NCBI GenBank assembly: GCA_014607495.2
Contig: CP053148.1
Coordinates: 2,356,001-2,420,000 of the forward strand
Length of the DNA: 64,000 nt
Origin: Carposina sasakii
Taxonomy: Eukaryota; Arthropoda; Insecta; Lepidoptera; Carposinidae
Direction of reading: 5' to 3'
The notes beneath the pieces were generated by a model that was not told the origin of the DNA, searched no databases, and saw only the letters and a list, made by a program, of their open reading frames with translations. Of this stretch, positions 1-9,030 are shown piece after piece. Numbering within the stretch: the stretch's first letter is position 1; each line of letters opens with the position of its first letter. Both the position numbers and the translations under genes were made by a program.

Positions 1-240
1 TACCAATTACTACACTAGAAACTGAAGTGGCATTGGGCTGGTCAAATCTGTCGTAGAACCGATGGACGGGGGAGTACGTGGGTAACGGGTTTCGCCAATC
101 GAGAACCCACTTTGGCAAGCGTATTGGACACCCTCTGGATCGATGACTTGAAGAGGGTGGGTGGTAGTAACAGAATGGCAAAAACGGGAGATCAAGCCTT
201 GTGGTGTAGTGGAGGCCTACGTCCAGCAGTTGACTGATGG
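1..240 (+). mobile_element. Decayed 3' end of an RTE-like non-LTR retrotransposon
   Basis: Broken reading frames on the plus strand give a WAGHICRRTDG-like segment followed by a TRWIDDL-like segment and end in sequence resembling EAYVQQ. This is the C-terminal tail commonly seen after the reverse transcriptase in RTE-like elements of moths. A second, similarly decayed copy lies at 35,990-36,240. Stops and frameshifts show it is dead. The family is inferred from the tail only; no reverse transcriptase core is in view. Confidence 0.6.
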
Positions 241-299
241 GACTAGACACTAGAAATTGAGATGAAATTCTAAAAGTTGTTTAGGTAAGTCCTGTGGAT

Positions 300-362
300 G
301 GCTTAGATGGCAACTGGACCATAATATTCTCGACCACTGGCCGAGTTGCCCACTTTTAGAAA
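300..362. repeat. Dispersed repeat, copy 1 of 2
   Basis: About 60 bp (GGCTTAGATGGCAACTGGAC onward, through ATAATATTCTCGAC) closely matches 51,693-51,755. I recognise no element boundaries. The rest of 241-690 shows nothing I can name. Confidence 0.5.
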
Positions 363-689
363 ATTAATAAGGGGCTTCACTAGAATTACATCAGCTGCAT
401 TTCCTTCTGTGCATGTCGTAAGAGTCGACTAAGGAACTCAGGCGCATTCTCTCCATTAATTTCGGTCACTGTGTGATACTCACTCATACTTCGTGATCCC
501 GCAATTACCTTATGTTAAATTCAATTATACTGTATCCAGACCAATCTATTATTATGACCTTGTCTTATCTAAGCACAATTTTCATGCCTTCAAAGAATTT
601 TATTTCAATTATTACTCGTATTATCATAATAACTTATAGGTTTTTGTAAGTTTTCATTGTAATAATTTTGTAAGTCAGCGCTTAATTTT

Positions 690-930
690 GTAATAAGTGT
701 ACCTATCTTCATACTTCACATTCTGTTTTGTCTATTAGTTTCAATACTTTTTAGTCGCTTGTAAGATCCCCTGGGATTTTCTATGCTTTGATTGCATTTT
801 TCTGGTCGCCTCTGTTGATCCTGGCTTACAGGAGTTGCAGGGGCGGGTATGAGTGGTGGGCCAAACCCGGTATCCCGCAGTTATTGCTACTCGATTTCGG
901 AACACAGCCGTGAGTACATATATTATATGT
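690..930. repeat. Interspersed repeat family A, copy 1
   Basis: The stretch from TTCACATTCTG through TTGATCCTGGCTTACAGGAG and GGGGCGGG recurs in the same orientation at 11,920-12,110 and 63,170-63,380. The copies differ by substitutions and small indels. No conserved coding frame is shared, so this is probably a non-autonomous element or a SINE-like unit of unknown class. Confidence 0.6.
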
Positions 931-1465
931 ATGTATATAAATCTCCAATTGTTTTCATACAAAATTTGAATCAAGAAAATAAAACAATCTCAATATGTAG
1001 CAGTAATTGGAAGTAGGTATTATATCGTCGCCCTTTGCGGTATAAAGTACCTACATTATTATCTATTATGTACCTACATACCATTTACCAATAATAAAAA
1101 ATACCTAAGTACTCAATATTTCCTAGTGTTCTACTGATAAATAGTTCAGAGGTCATGCGAGATAAATAAATGCTATTCAGTTAGAAGAACGTTAAAATTT
1201 AAGCTTACGACCTTGAAATAGGATATCTTTATTTTTATTTTATTTATTTATTAAATTAGAAAGCCAACATAATACATAATAACAGTTCCGTTAAGATACA
1301 AGTTGGACAGGAGTACACGATAATATTATGTATCACAATTACAGGCTAGCACAACTTTTACAATAAATGAAGTAAAACTATTTAACCTATATCTACTATT
1401 TTAAGACATATACTCGTACCTAAGGCAACAATTAAACTTTACGACCTGTGCAGCCAACGTGCACA
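931..1465. other. Gene-free AT-rich stretch
   Basis: AT-rich sequence with a TTTTATTTATTTATTAAATT run near 1,230-1,255. I see no coding potential, RNA gene or recognisable repeat boundary. Confidence 0.5.
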
Positions 1466-1605
1466 GCTACGGTTACAAATGTAACAGATCAGTGACAAGT
1501 TGCTAGCTCATTGCCTGAGAGAATGCTCGAATTCTTTATTCGACTCTTACGACATGCACATAAGGATATGCAGCTGATGTATTCTAGTAAGTAATGAAAC
1601 TAATA
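1466..1605 (+). repeat. Interspersed repeat family H, copy 1
   Basis: Contains CAGTGACAAGTTGCTAGCTC, then TTGCCTGAGAGAA, then CAGCTGATGTATTCTAGTAA. The same ordered blocks recur at about 36,290-36,410, 43,970-44,140 and 50,985-51,165, and partly on the other strand at 19,125-19,285 and 62,110-62,190. This is a degenerate, high-copy moth-type repeat with no coding content. Confidence 0.55.
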
Positions 1606-1761
1606 TTTACCTATAATTAGACGATCTGCACTTCTAAACGTCAAATCCACAGAGCCAAGTAATAACTACACAAGGCAAGTGCTTGTACATGGTGTATAAA
1701 AGGCATTGCAAACCATTTCCATCAGCCCTAATTCCTTCAGTCCTGGCTTGAGAACGAGTGT

Positions 1762-2008
1762 CTATTAATAAATAATAAATATTCACACACTTCACAACAC
1801 ATTGACCTAGTCCCACACTAAGATCCCTAAGGTCTTGTGTCGTGGTTACTAAGCAACGATATATAAATACATAGATAAGTATATAAACATCCATGACTCG
1901 GAAACAAACATCGATATTCATCATATCAATGTTTGCACCTACCGGGATTCGAACCCTGGACCTATGGCGCCGCAGGCAGGGCCACTACCAGCTACACCAA
2001 TCGGCCGT
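1762..2008 (-). mobile_element. tRNA-derived SINE
   Basis: On the minus strand the element starts with a tRNA-like head carrying an exact pol III A box (TGGTGTAGCTG, plus-strand coordinates 1,989-1,999) and an exact B box (GGTTCGAATCC, 1,945-1,955). A body follows, and an AT-rich tail with ATTTATTATTTATTAAT-like sequence ends near 1,762. This is the classic layout of a lepidopteran SINE. The head does not fold as a full tRNA, so it is not a tRNA gene. Confidence 0.8.
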
Positions 2009-2233
2009 CTATTCTAATTCTTAAGTCTATTTTTTACATGCAAAGTACATATACTTAGTTTATCTAGTTATTAATAGCTCTGTGAATTTGGCGTTTAAAA
2101 GTGAGACATCTCGCTCTCACCAAATTCATCATAGCGGTGCTGGTACCCACCATTATGTTAAACTAAGCACATTTTCCACTAAATTCCTTTTTCTCGTATT
2201 ATTCTTACCAATTTCTCAAAATGCATTGCATAT

Positions 2234-2883
2234 ACAGGGTGTAAAAAAACAACGATGTTTTTTTAAAACCTAGTGTTTTTGTAAGGTTACGATCATTTTC
2301 TTCTATGGAACCAACCGTGGGAAACGACAAAAAATTATGAAAAATACTGTCATTATATTGCAAGGACAAAACCTTTTGAGTTAGTGCATTAAATTAGTGA
2401 TATAGTGCAGTGGGTGCTAATTTTTAAGAATACATGAACAAAGTGACTTCCCTTTAATAGTGACAATAAGAAAAGTGCCGATGGACACGTTCTTAGTTTT
2501 ACACGGTTTAGCAATTTAAGTTAGATAAAAATTACTTATTAGTCTAATTAGGCTAGATTGTAATTTTAATGAATTATCTGTTCGTCACGGATAATACATT
2601 AAGAAAAAAAAATTGCAAGTAATATATTCGTTTGATACTCAAAGTACAAATGCACCTACAAAACTAACATTATAACATTTTGACATGGTATAATTGAAAA
2701 AAATGTTTATCAACCGATTTCAGATGGATTTATGTAAAAAATATGATAATATTAATCTAACTTTGGACCTCAATATCATGGAAACCCGTGGTTTCCCAGG
2801 GGTGCTTCTATAGAAAAAAATGATCGTGATGTTACAAAGAATACGAGGTATTAAAAGAACAACGTTGTCTTTTTACACCCAGT
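2234..2883. mobile_element. MITE-like element with ACAGGGTGT termini
   Basis: The left end, ACAGGGTGTAAAAA followed by ACAACGATGTT, is matched in inverse orientation by the right end ACAACGTTGTCTTTTTACAC plus CCAGT. Matching blocks continue inward: GATCATTTTCTTCTATGGAA on the left against TTCTATAGAAAAAAATGATC on the right. About 650 bp, no transposase. The ends resemble those of the families at 16,193 and 34,553. Confidence 0.65.
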
Positions 2884-4109
2884 ATGTATGAACTAAACGT
2901 TAAACTAAACAACTTGTAATTATACTACCTACTCATATTTAATGCAAAAATAAATTATATGCCGAAATATGCAGGGTCACCCCATACGAACGTAGACTGA
3001 CCAAATTGGTCACTTATCCCAATACCAATGAAAAATCTAGTCAAGAGCATCTGAAACTGCATGACACGTATGAAGAATTTAATTATTGTAGACGAGACGA
3101 AAGACCTATATTTAAAACGTGCTAAAAGGCTATCTGTACTCTCTGCCTACCCCTAAGGGACATAGGCATGATGTGTGTTTTTTTTGATTGATATTTGCTA
3201 TTTAGATTAGGGTAAGTTCAGTTCAGTAAAGCGCGTGACGTGTCGGGGCGTCGAATCTGTAGCAACAGGACGAGATAAGGGCGTATCGCACCCAACCAGC
3301 CACATTATCTCGGAACTATACCGCTTCTGTGCTGACCTCAATCAAAATTACTACTGGTCATTTATATCGAACGAAATAGGAAAAAATAGACTTCTGATAA
3401 AGCCACTGTTAAGGTACCGCAGAGATATAACCTCTCTTTTCTGAAGTTGGTCTAAATAACGGCTATGGCAAGAGATGGCGCTGGAAACTTAGACGATGTA
3501 ACAATTTTACGACAGTGATGTTTAAAAAGTTATTGAATCATTTCCACCAATAGCGATTCGACTTCATCGCGTCGTTTAACGAACACATTTACACAAAAGT
3601 TCGATAACTTTGCGAATGTTGAAATCGCTCGAAAAATAATTACATTAGCAGCTAAGTCCCCAGATCTTATAGCGAACGTAAAAAGTCGTTATTACTTAGA
3701 CCTCAAATCGCTGGTTGGTTCTTTGAGGGAAACAACATTTCATCAGAAAGGACATTCCAACAAATAGTCGATACCAGGATTGCATGAGCATCAAACGTTC
3801 TTCTTATCAAGCCTTGAAAATACAATATTGATATTTACAAGAGCCGGTTGTATGTACAGGTACCAGTAGCGCAGAAGTCCCTAAGCGGTAGTACGATTGC
3901 GGAATGCCGCCACAAATGAGCGCACATGGTGGCATTCACGCAGAAGACAAAAGCTTACCTTTTCAGTCCCTCGGCAAAAACGATAGGTCCCCGCTCCGCC
4001 GCCCACTGTATGCCTGCGTGAGGCAAAGATTATGGCATGAATAGAATGATTATCTATTTGAATAGGTAGCTGCCAAACTTTTTTGTAGCCATTAGGTGTC
4101 CCACTGATG
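2884..4109. other. Gene-free stretch upstream of the Transib element
   Basis: No gene recognised. A short repeat tail (CTCTGCCTACCCCTAAGGGA at about 3,139) is typical of dispersed moth repeats; a similar one is at about 30,298. The 69-codon frame at 3,235-3,444 and the 89-codon minus frame at 3,881-4,150 show no recognisable similarity, and the latter runs into the Transib terminus. Confidence 0.5.
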
Positions 4110-4443
4110 CACAGTGGTTCCAATGTATGGGAGGTGCTGGACATTCGCATCCAAAAAATAAAATTGGTGAATCTTGAGAAACGAATTATGCCATCTTGTT
4201 TGGTAGATCAATGTCTTCAAAAGTTATTATTTTAAGTTTTTTTGTAACTGTTATATTTGAGGAGATAATTGAGAAATAGTGTTTTCTTACTATGGAAATG
4301 GTCAAACTTACTTACATATCTCTTGATTCCGGCCTCGTTTCAAGTTGCGGTCTTCGGTATTGTGTTTATATTTGAGAGAACTACAATTAATGCTAACACA
4401 CATAGTGCGCCAAACGTGCACTTTCTGCGGTACATAGAAATGT
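4110..4443 (+). repeat. Left terminal inverted repeat of Transib
   Basis: Matches the complement of 7,369-7,701 almost base for base, with scattered substitutions and small indels. Starts with the heptamer CACAGTG, followed by GTTCCAATGTATGGGAGG. It presumably carries the transposase binding site and part of the promoter. Confidence 0.9.
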
Positions 4444-4841
4444 TTGATTTTTATATTATAATATACTACAATGACAAGGATCTTACAATTTTCTGTTAAA
4501 ATCATAGAGGAATAAGGGCCCCTCTAAATATGCGTATCGATAAATGATGTTGCAGAAATAAAAAAATAATAATTAAATTAATTAATTTGCAAACGAGGGC
4601 AACGATCGATCCACAGACGGTCTTAGACTTTTAAATAATTAATTAATGAAATTATTGCATTATCATTAAGACAGTAGTCATTAGCATTTCTATCAATTAC
4701 AGATGTCATTCTTAGAGTAATTTTTAGCATTTTCAACAATTATTTGATGCAGGTGATTATTAATTGAAATCATTAGTACTAAAACATTACAAGAATAACA
4801 ATTGTACGCAGTACGCAGTAATGAGGGTAGTGTAGTATAAA

Positions 4842-7037
4842 TTGGTTGGTAATCCTTTATTTTACATCAGTTTTGATTTCTATTTCGTTCTAATAAATAT
4901 GTCTTTCCGTGGATTTGTTACAAATCTTGACCTTTATTGCGCTTTACGCAAACACAATGATCTACGTGACTTTGATCATCTATTCGGTGTCCTTAAAACG
5001 AATTGCAAAGTTTCTCTTTGTGAAGGTGCCGAAGAAGACTTAAAGAACTGGTGTCGTCGATTTTGCTACCGGATCTATCCTAAATGGTCTCAAGCTGGAA
5101 GAAGCGGAGGAAAGTTTCTAAATAAACACTCAGAGTGGTTGCAGTCTGAAGTCCAGTGGCCGGATTCCCTAAAGGAAAATAATTTGCCTTTACAAGTATT
5201 ACCTACGAACGCAATAGAAGAAGAAACTACTGAGCAGACGAATTTACCTTCTAAATCCGATGCCTCTACGTGTACTCATGTCTCTCCTCGTAAGCCCTTT
5301 GAAGATTTAAGTCCTCGTCAAAAGAAAAGACGCACTGAAGTACTTAGGGCATCTAGCAGCACTGACGAGATTATGTTTTCTGCACAAAGCAGTCTTAGGG
5401 CTGCAGGGGAAAATGATGTAGCTGATATTATGAAGTTTTTAATGGAAAATCCTACAGAAGCTTCTAAGATCAAAGATTTCATTGGCGGACGGAGTACCAC
5501 AGATTCAGATAAATGTATATCTCCACTAAAGGCCCTAGCTTTGTTTGTGTCGATGAACCTTTCAAAATGGCGTTATATGACTTTACGGGATTTTCATGCT
5601 AAAGAAGGAGTAGCTCAATATCCCAGTTATTACATGCTTCTGAAAGAAAAAAAGAAATGTTACCCAAAACAAGAAGACGTTACAATTACTGAACACTCTG
5701 CTAAAATCAAATTGCAAGCGTTGCTAGACCTTACTACGACAAGACTTCTACAAACCCAAAACCTCTCTACCACTGAGGAGAAAAACCTGGTGCTCGTGAG
5801 CAAATGGGGCTTTGACGGTGCTTCGGATCAAAGTGTTTACCACCAGAAAACAAGTGAAACTGAGGAAACGAATTTCGCCAGTGTATTTGTTGCAAGTCTT
5901 GTACCAATCCGGCTCACATCCGAAACTGGCCAAATAATTTGGGAAAATGAGCGGCCCTCGTCAACATCTCTTTGTCGACCAATCCTAATCAAGTTCATCA
6001 AAGAAACAAAAGAAAATGTTCAAATGGAGATGTCTGAATTCGAAGAAGAGATTAAGCTTCTGCAACCTACTAAGAGCGATGACGTAAGTGTAAAGCACCA
6101 GTTGCATTTGACGATGATAGATGGTAAGATTCACTCATACATATCAGGCACAGCAGCATCAGTGTGCGACATTTGCAAAGCGCGTCCAAATGAGATGAAC
6201 GACATTAGTAAAGTAAGAAGCAAGCCAGTGCACGAAGACATGTTTAAATACGGACTTAGCTCGCTCCATGCATGGATCCGGACCATGGAGTGTTGTCTTC
6301 ACATCGCATACAGATTAGACATAAAATCATGGCAAGCTAGAGGTGATGAAGCAAAGAAGAATGTTGCTGAAAGAAAATCAGCAATTCAAGAAAACTTCAA
6401 AAAAGAAACTGGAATGCGTCTTGATGTTGTCAAGCAAGGGAGTGGAACCACCAACACCGGTAATTGTGCTAGAAGGTTTTTTGAAAACCCAGAAAAATCT
6501 GCTGAATTAACCGGATTAGATGCGAGACTTTTAAGAAGGCTAGCTGTCATTTTACAGTGTATATCTTCAGGAGAGAAACTCGACATTGACAAATTTCGTA
6601 TGTTCTGTAATGACACTACTTTGCTCTACGTGGAATTATATCCATGGTTTTATATGCCGTCTAGTCTCCACAAATTGCTGGTCCATGGGCCAGATGTCAT
6701 TGAGAACTTTTCAATGATGCCTATCGGCTTTTTGTCCGAAGAAGCCTCGGAGGCACGAAATAAAGAATTTAGAAAGTACCGCGAAGGACATTCAAGAAAA
6801 CATAGCAGTGTCTCGTGTAATGAAGATGTACTACACAATCTTTTATTATCTTCTGATCCGGTTCTTACAAGTATTCGCCCAATGTATAACAAATTTATTA
6901 AAAAATCTTGTTTCTCAGAATTTTATGAACTGATTATATCCGAGACAGGTAAATTTAATTTTGTCGATATAAACGAGTTAATCGAAATAGACTCCGCATC
7001 AGAATTGATCGATGATGATTGTGAAGACGATTCATAA
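4842..7037 (+). CDS. Transib transposase (RAG1-like), intact
   Basis: A 731-codon frame. The likely true start is the internal Met at 4,899 (MSFRGFVTNLDLY), giving 712 residues; the first 19 codons are hydrophobic and look like leader read-through. The Transib/RAG1 catalytic triad is visible: D325 in SKWGFDGASDQS, D427 in LTMIDGKIHSY, and E637 in SEEASEARNKEFRKY, which resembles the RAG1 motif containing its catalytic Glu. Zinc ligands CDIC (just after the second Asp) and HKLLVH (H-x4-H) also match the RAG1 core layout. By homology with Transib and RAG1 it would nick and hairpin DNA at CACAGTG-ended repeats and reinsert the element. No stop or frameshift breaks the frame. A domesticated host gene is unlikely because the frame sits between transposon ends. 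Confidence 0.93.
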   Translation: MVGNPLFYISFDFYFVLINMSFRGFVTNLDLYCALRKHNDLRDFDHLFGVLKTNCKVSLCEGAEEDLKNWCRRFCYRIYPKWSQAGRSGGKFLNKHSEWLQSEVQWPDSLKENNLPLQVLPTNAIEEETTEQTNLPSKSDASTCTHVSPRKPFEDLSPRQKKRRTEVLRASSSTDEIMFSAQSSLRAAGENDVADIMKFLMENPTEASKIKDFIGGRSTTDSDKCISPLKALALFVSMNLSKWRYMTLRDFHAKEGVAQYPSYYMLLKEKKKCYPKQEDVTITEHSAKIKLQALLDLTTTRLLQTQNLSTTEEKNLVLVSKWGFDGASDQSVYHQKTSETEETNFASVFVASLVPIRLTSETGQIIWENERPSSTSLCRPILIKFIKETKENVQMEMSEFEEEIKLLQPTKSDDVSVKHQLHLTMIDGKIHSYISGTAASVCDICKARPNEMNDISKVRSKPVHEDMFKYGLSSLHAWIRTMECCLHIAYRLDIKSWQARGDEAKKNVAERKSAIQENFKKETGMRLDVVKQGSGTTNTGNCARRFFENPEKSAELTGLDARLLRRLAVILQCISSGEKLDIDKFRMFCNDTTLLYVELYPWFYMPSSLHKLLVHGPDVIENFSMMPIGFLSEEASEARNKEFRKYREGHSRKHSSVSCNEDVLHNLLLSSDPVLTSIRPMYNKFIKKSCFSEFYELIISETGKFNFVDINELIEIDSASELIDDDCEDDS

Positions 7038-7058
7038 ATAAATTAAAATTTTAATTAA

Positions 7059-7074
7059 AATAAATATAAATAAA
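7059..7074 (+). promoter_or_regulatory. Likely polyadenylation signals of the transposase
   Basis: AATAAA occurs at 7,059-7,064 and 7,069-7,074, just after the stop codon at 7,035-7,037. Confidence 0.5.
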
Positions 7075-7368
7075 TAAATTTTTTATTACAGTTTAATAAA
7101 AAGATCTCATTCGTGTAACTAGGGTCTTTCTCTCTGTGTTTATAGACATTTTTAGTTAAATTTATCTGTACTATTTTATAGATTTATAATGCATGTTGTG
7201 CTTTTCGTATTTTTTGAACTTTATTAAATAAATACTACCACTAACAATTTTAGTGTAATTTAGTTCTCAAACCATTTGACCTACATTTTGGACATGTCAA
7301 AAATCAAAATTACAAGATCACTTTCATTGTAGTGTTCAGTATGGAACTTTTTCGTATATAAAAATAGA

Positions 7369-7701
7369 CATCTCTATGTACCGCAGAAAGTGCACGTTTG
7401 GCGCACTATGTGTGTTAGCATTAATTGTAGTTCTCTCAAATATAAACACAATACCGAAGACCGCAACTTGAAACGAGGCCGGAATCAAGAGATATGTAAG
7501 TAAGTTTGACCATTTCCATAGTAAGAAGATACTATTTCTCAATTATCTCCTCAAATATAACAGTTACAAAAAAAATTTAAATAATAACTTTCAAAGACAT
7601 TGATCTACCAAACAAGATGGCATAATTAGTTTCTCAAGATTCACCAATTTTATTTTTTGGATGCGAATGTCCAGCACCTCCCATACATTGGAACCACTGT
7701 G
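7369..7701 (-). repeat. Right terminal inverted repeat of Transib
   Basis: Inverse copy of 4,110-4,443, ending in CACTGTG at 7,695-7,701 and followed by TGACG. The two copies encode near-identical 60-residue frames in mirrored positions, a by-product of the repeat rather than genes. Confidence 0.9.
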
Positions 7702-7778
7702 TGACGGACAAAGCTGCTCTATATCCTGTATCTTTAAAATTATTATTTTATTTCAAACATAATTTTACTGGCTATTCT

Positions 7779-8581
7779 GTCAACTCAGGCCGCTCGAACT
7801 TATCCCGCGGGATGAGTTGACCTAATGAAATGTTTTGAATCGGTCAACTCATCCCACTGATAATACTTTTTGATAGTAGATTTACGAAAACTGATTTTAT
7901 TTACCTTTACGTACAGCCTGGCAAAAAAGAGTATGGCAAAAATGAGGGCGCCACATCATTTCATATGCTCATTTTTTCATAGTTACTCAGCAAAATATAG
8001 GGAGTAAACGTATGAAATAGTTAAAATATTGTGGCTAGCTTATGATATGTAGTTTAAGCGTAACAATTGTCCTATTCGACAGTTAAGTGTTGTTTCCATT
8101 AAGCAAAATATTTTGTACCACATGTCACCACGTCAAACTTTTTAAAAATTTAGTTTTAAATTAAGTATCTACGAATTAATAAAACAACGGTCATTTTTTT
8201 GTTTTTAAGTTTTATATTAGTATTATTTTTTTATCAAAATATTTTTTTTTTCAATTCTTTAAACAACGTTGTGCTAGATTTCATTTTCTTATTATTAATC
8301 AAACGACTGTGATTTTGTAATAATACATCAGTATAACAAAACCATAGTATGCCAGTCATAGTTGCATGTATCAGTATTGTGCTACAATGTATAATCATTA
8401 TTCTACTTTTTAATACATGTGATGTTGGTGTGCCTAATCTTAATAAATAAATAAATAAATTATTTTCCCCAAACACTTTTGCTCACGAGTGTACTAAAAT
8501 TACATATAATAATGCACTACATTAAATATATGATTTAATTAACTCATCCCGCGGGATAACTTTGAAGCGGGATGAGTTGAC
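7779..8581. mobile_element. Non-autonomous inverted-repeat element with GTCAACTCATCCC motif
   Basis: The left end (GTCAACTCAGGCCGCTCGAA, then TTATCCCGCGGGATGAGTTG) pairs with the right end (AACTCATCCCGCGGGATAAC, ending GCGGGATGAGTTGAC). Each end holds the palindrome ATCCCGCGGGAT (7,802-7,813 and 8,546-8,557). A further GGTCAACTCATCCCAC lies at 7,837. The interior is AT-rich with an ATAAATAAATAAATAA run near 8,442-8,460 and no convincing transposase. Confidence 0.6.
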
Positions 8582-8901
8582 TAAAGAGCCATTTTACTCA
8601 AGTTTTGTTTAATTTTGTTGTGAGTAGGAACTCTACCCAAGTGTACTACTTTAATCTAATTTACTTTAACATACCCTAGTCTGCTGTAACGAAACCTATT
8701 CTACTTTATGGATCTAGAACATCGCGTAAGATAGGTACACTTCTATAGTCTTCACCATAGCTCTACAAAGTTTATAGCACGGAGTGTCCATTCTCATCGC
8801 ACAGCTTTTTATCTTTGCCGTAATGTTGTGAAACGAGCGTCGTCAGTGCCCCGCCAGCAAGCAGCCGCGTGGACGCGACTCGCTGACTTGCTCCCGGCAA
8901 C
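8582..8901 (+). promoter_or_regulatory. LanB2 upstream region with possible initiator
   Basis: TCAGT at 8,843-8,847 matches the arthropod initiator. A DPE-like GGACG at 8,871-8,875 lies one base off the canonical spacing from it. The block 8,840-8,901 is GC-rich compared with its surroundings and would be a 5' leader of about 57 nt. An extra upstream non-coding exon cannot be excluded. Confidence 0.3.
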
Positions 8902-9030
8902 ATGACGCACGCCATTATCATACAAATACTGACTATAGTCACACTAGCGGCCGGCCAGGACTACTACCACACGCCCAGGATTGGCTCGCAGAAGCTGGCG
9001 TCCTGTTACAAGCCAGATGGAACACCGCAA
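8902..9030 (+). CDS. LanB2: LanB2 exon 1
   Basis: Residues 1-43. Hydrophobic signal peptide, predicted cut near LAAG/QDYY, then the start of the LN domain. Donor gtaagc; ends between codons. Confidence 0.93.

Larger units (their letters stand above)
4110..7701 (+). mobile_element. Complete Transib DNA transposon
   Basis: A 3,592-bp element bounded by inverted repeats that begin with CACAGTG at 4,110 and end with the complement CACTGTG at 7,701. The 5 bases outside are TGATG on the left and TGACG on the right, a 5-bp target-site duplication with one difference; 5-bp duplications are characteristic of Transib. Between the repeats lies one uninterrupted transposase frame (4,842-7,037). Complete ends, a near-intact duplication and an open frame together indicate a recent insertion that may still be autonomous. 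Confidence 0.92.

Noticed and set aside
1940..2010. A tRNA gene on the minus strand
   Set aside because: Perfect A and B boxes, but no acceptor stem, and a SINE body with an AT-rich tail follows.
4269..4499. Twin 60-70-residue proteins at 4,269-4,499 and 7,336-7,542
   Set aside because: They are mirror frames created by the Transib inverted repeats, with no coding evidence of their own.
4842..7037. A host RAG1-like gene
   Set aside because: The frame resembles the RAG1 core, but it lies between matching inverted repeats with a 5-bp target duplication and lacks RAG1's N-terminal RING region; no RAG2-like gene is nearby. Transib transposase is the better call.
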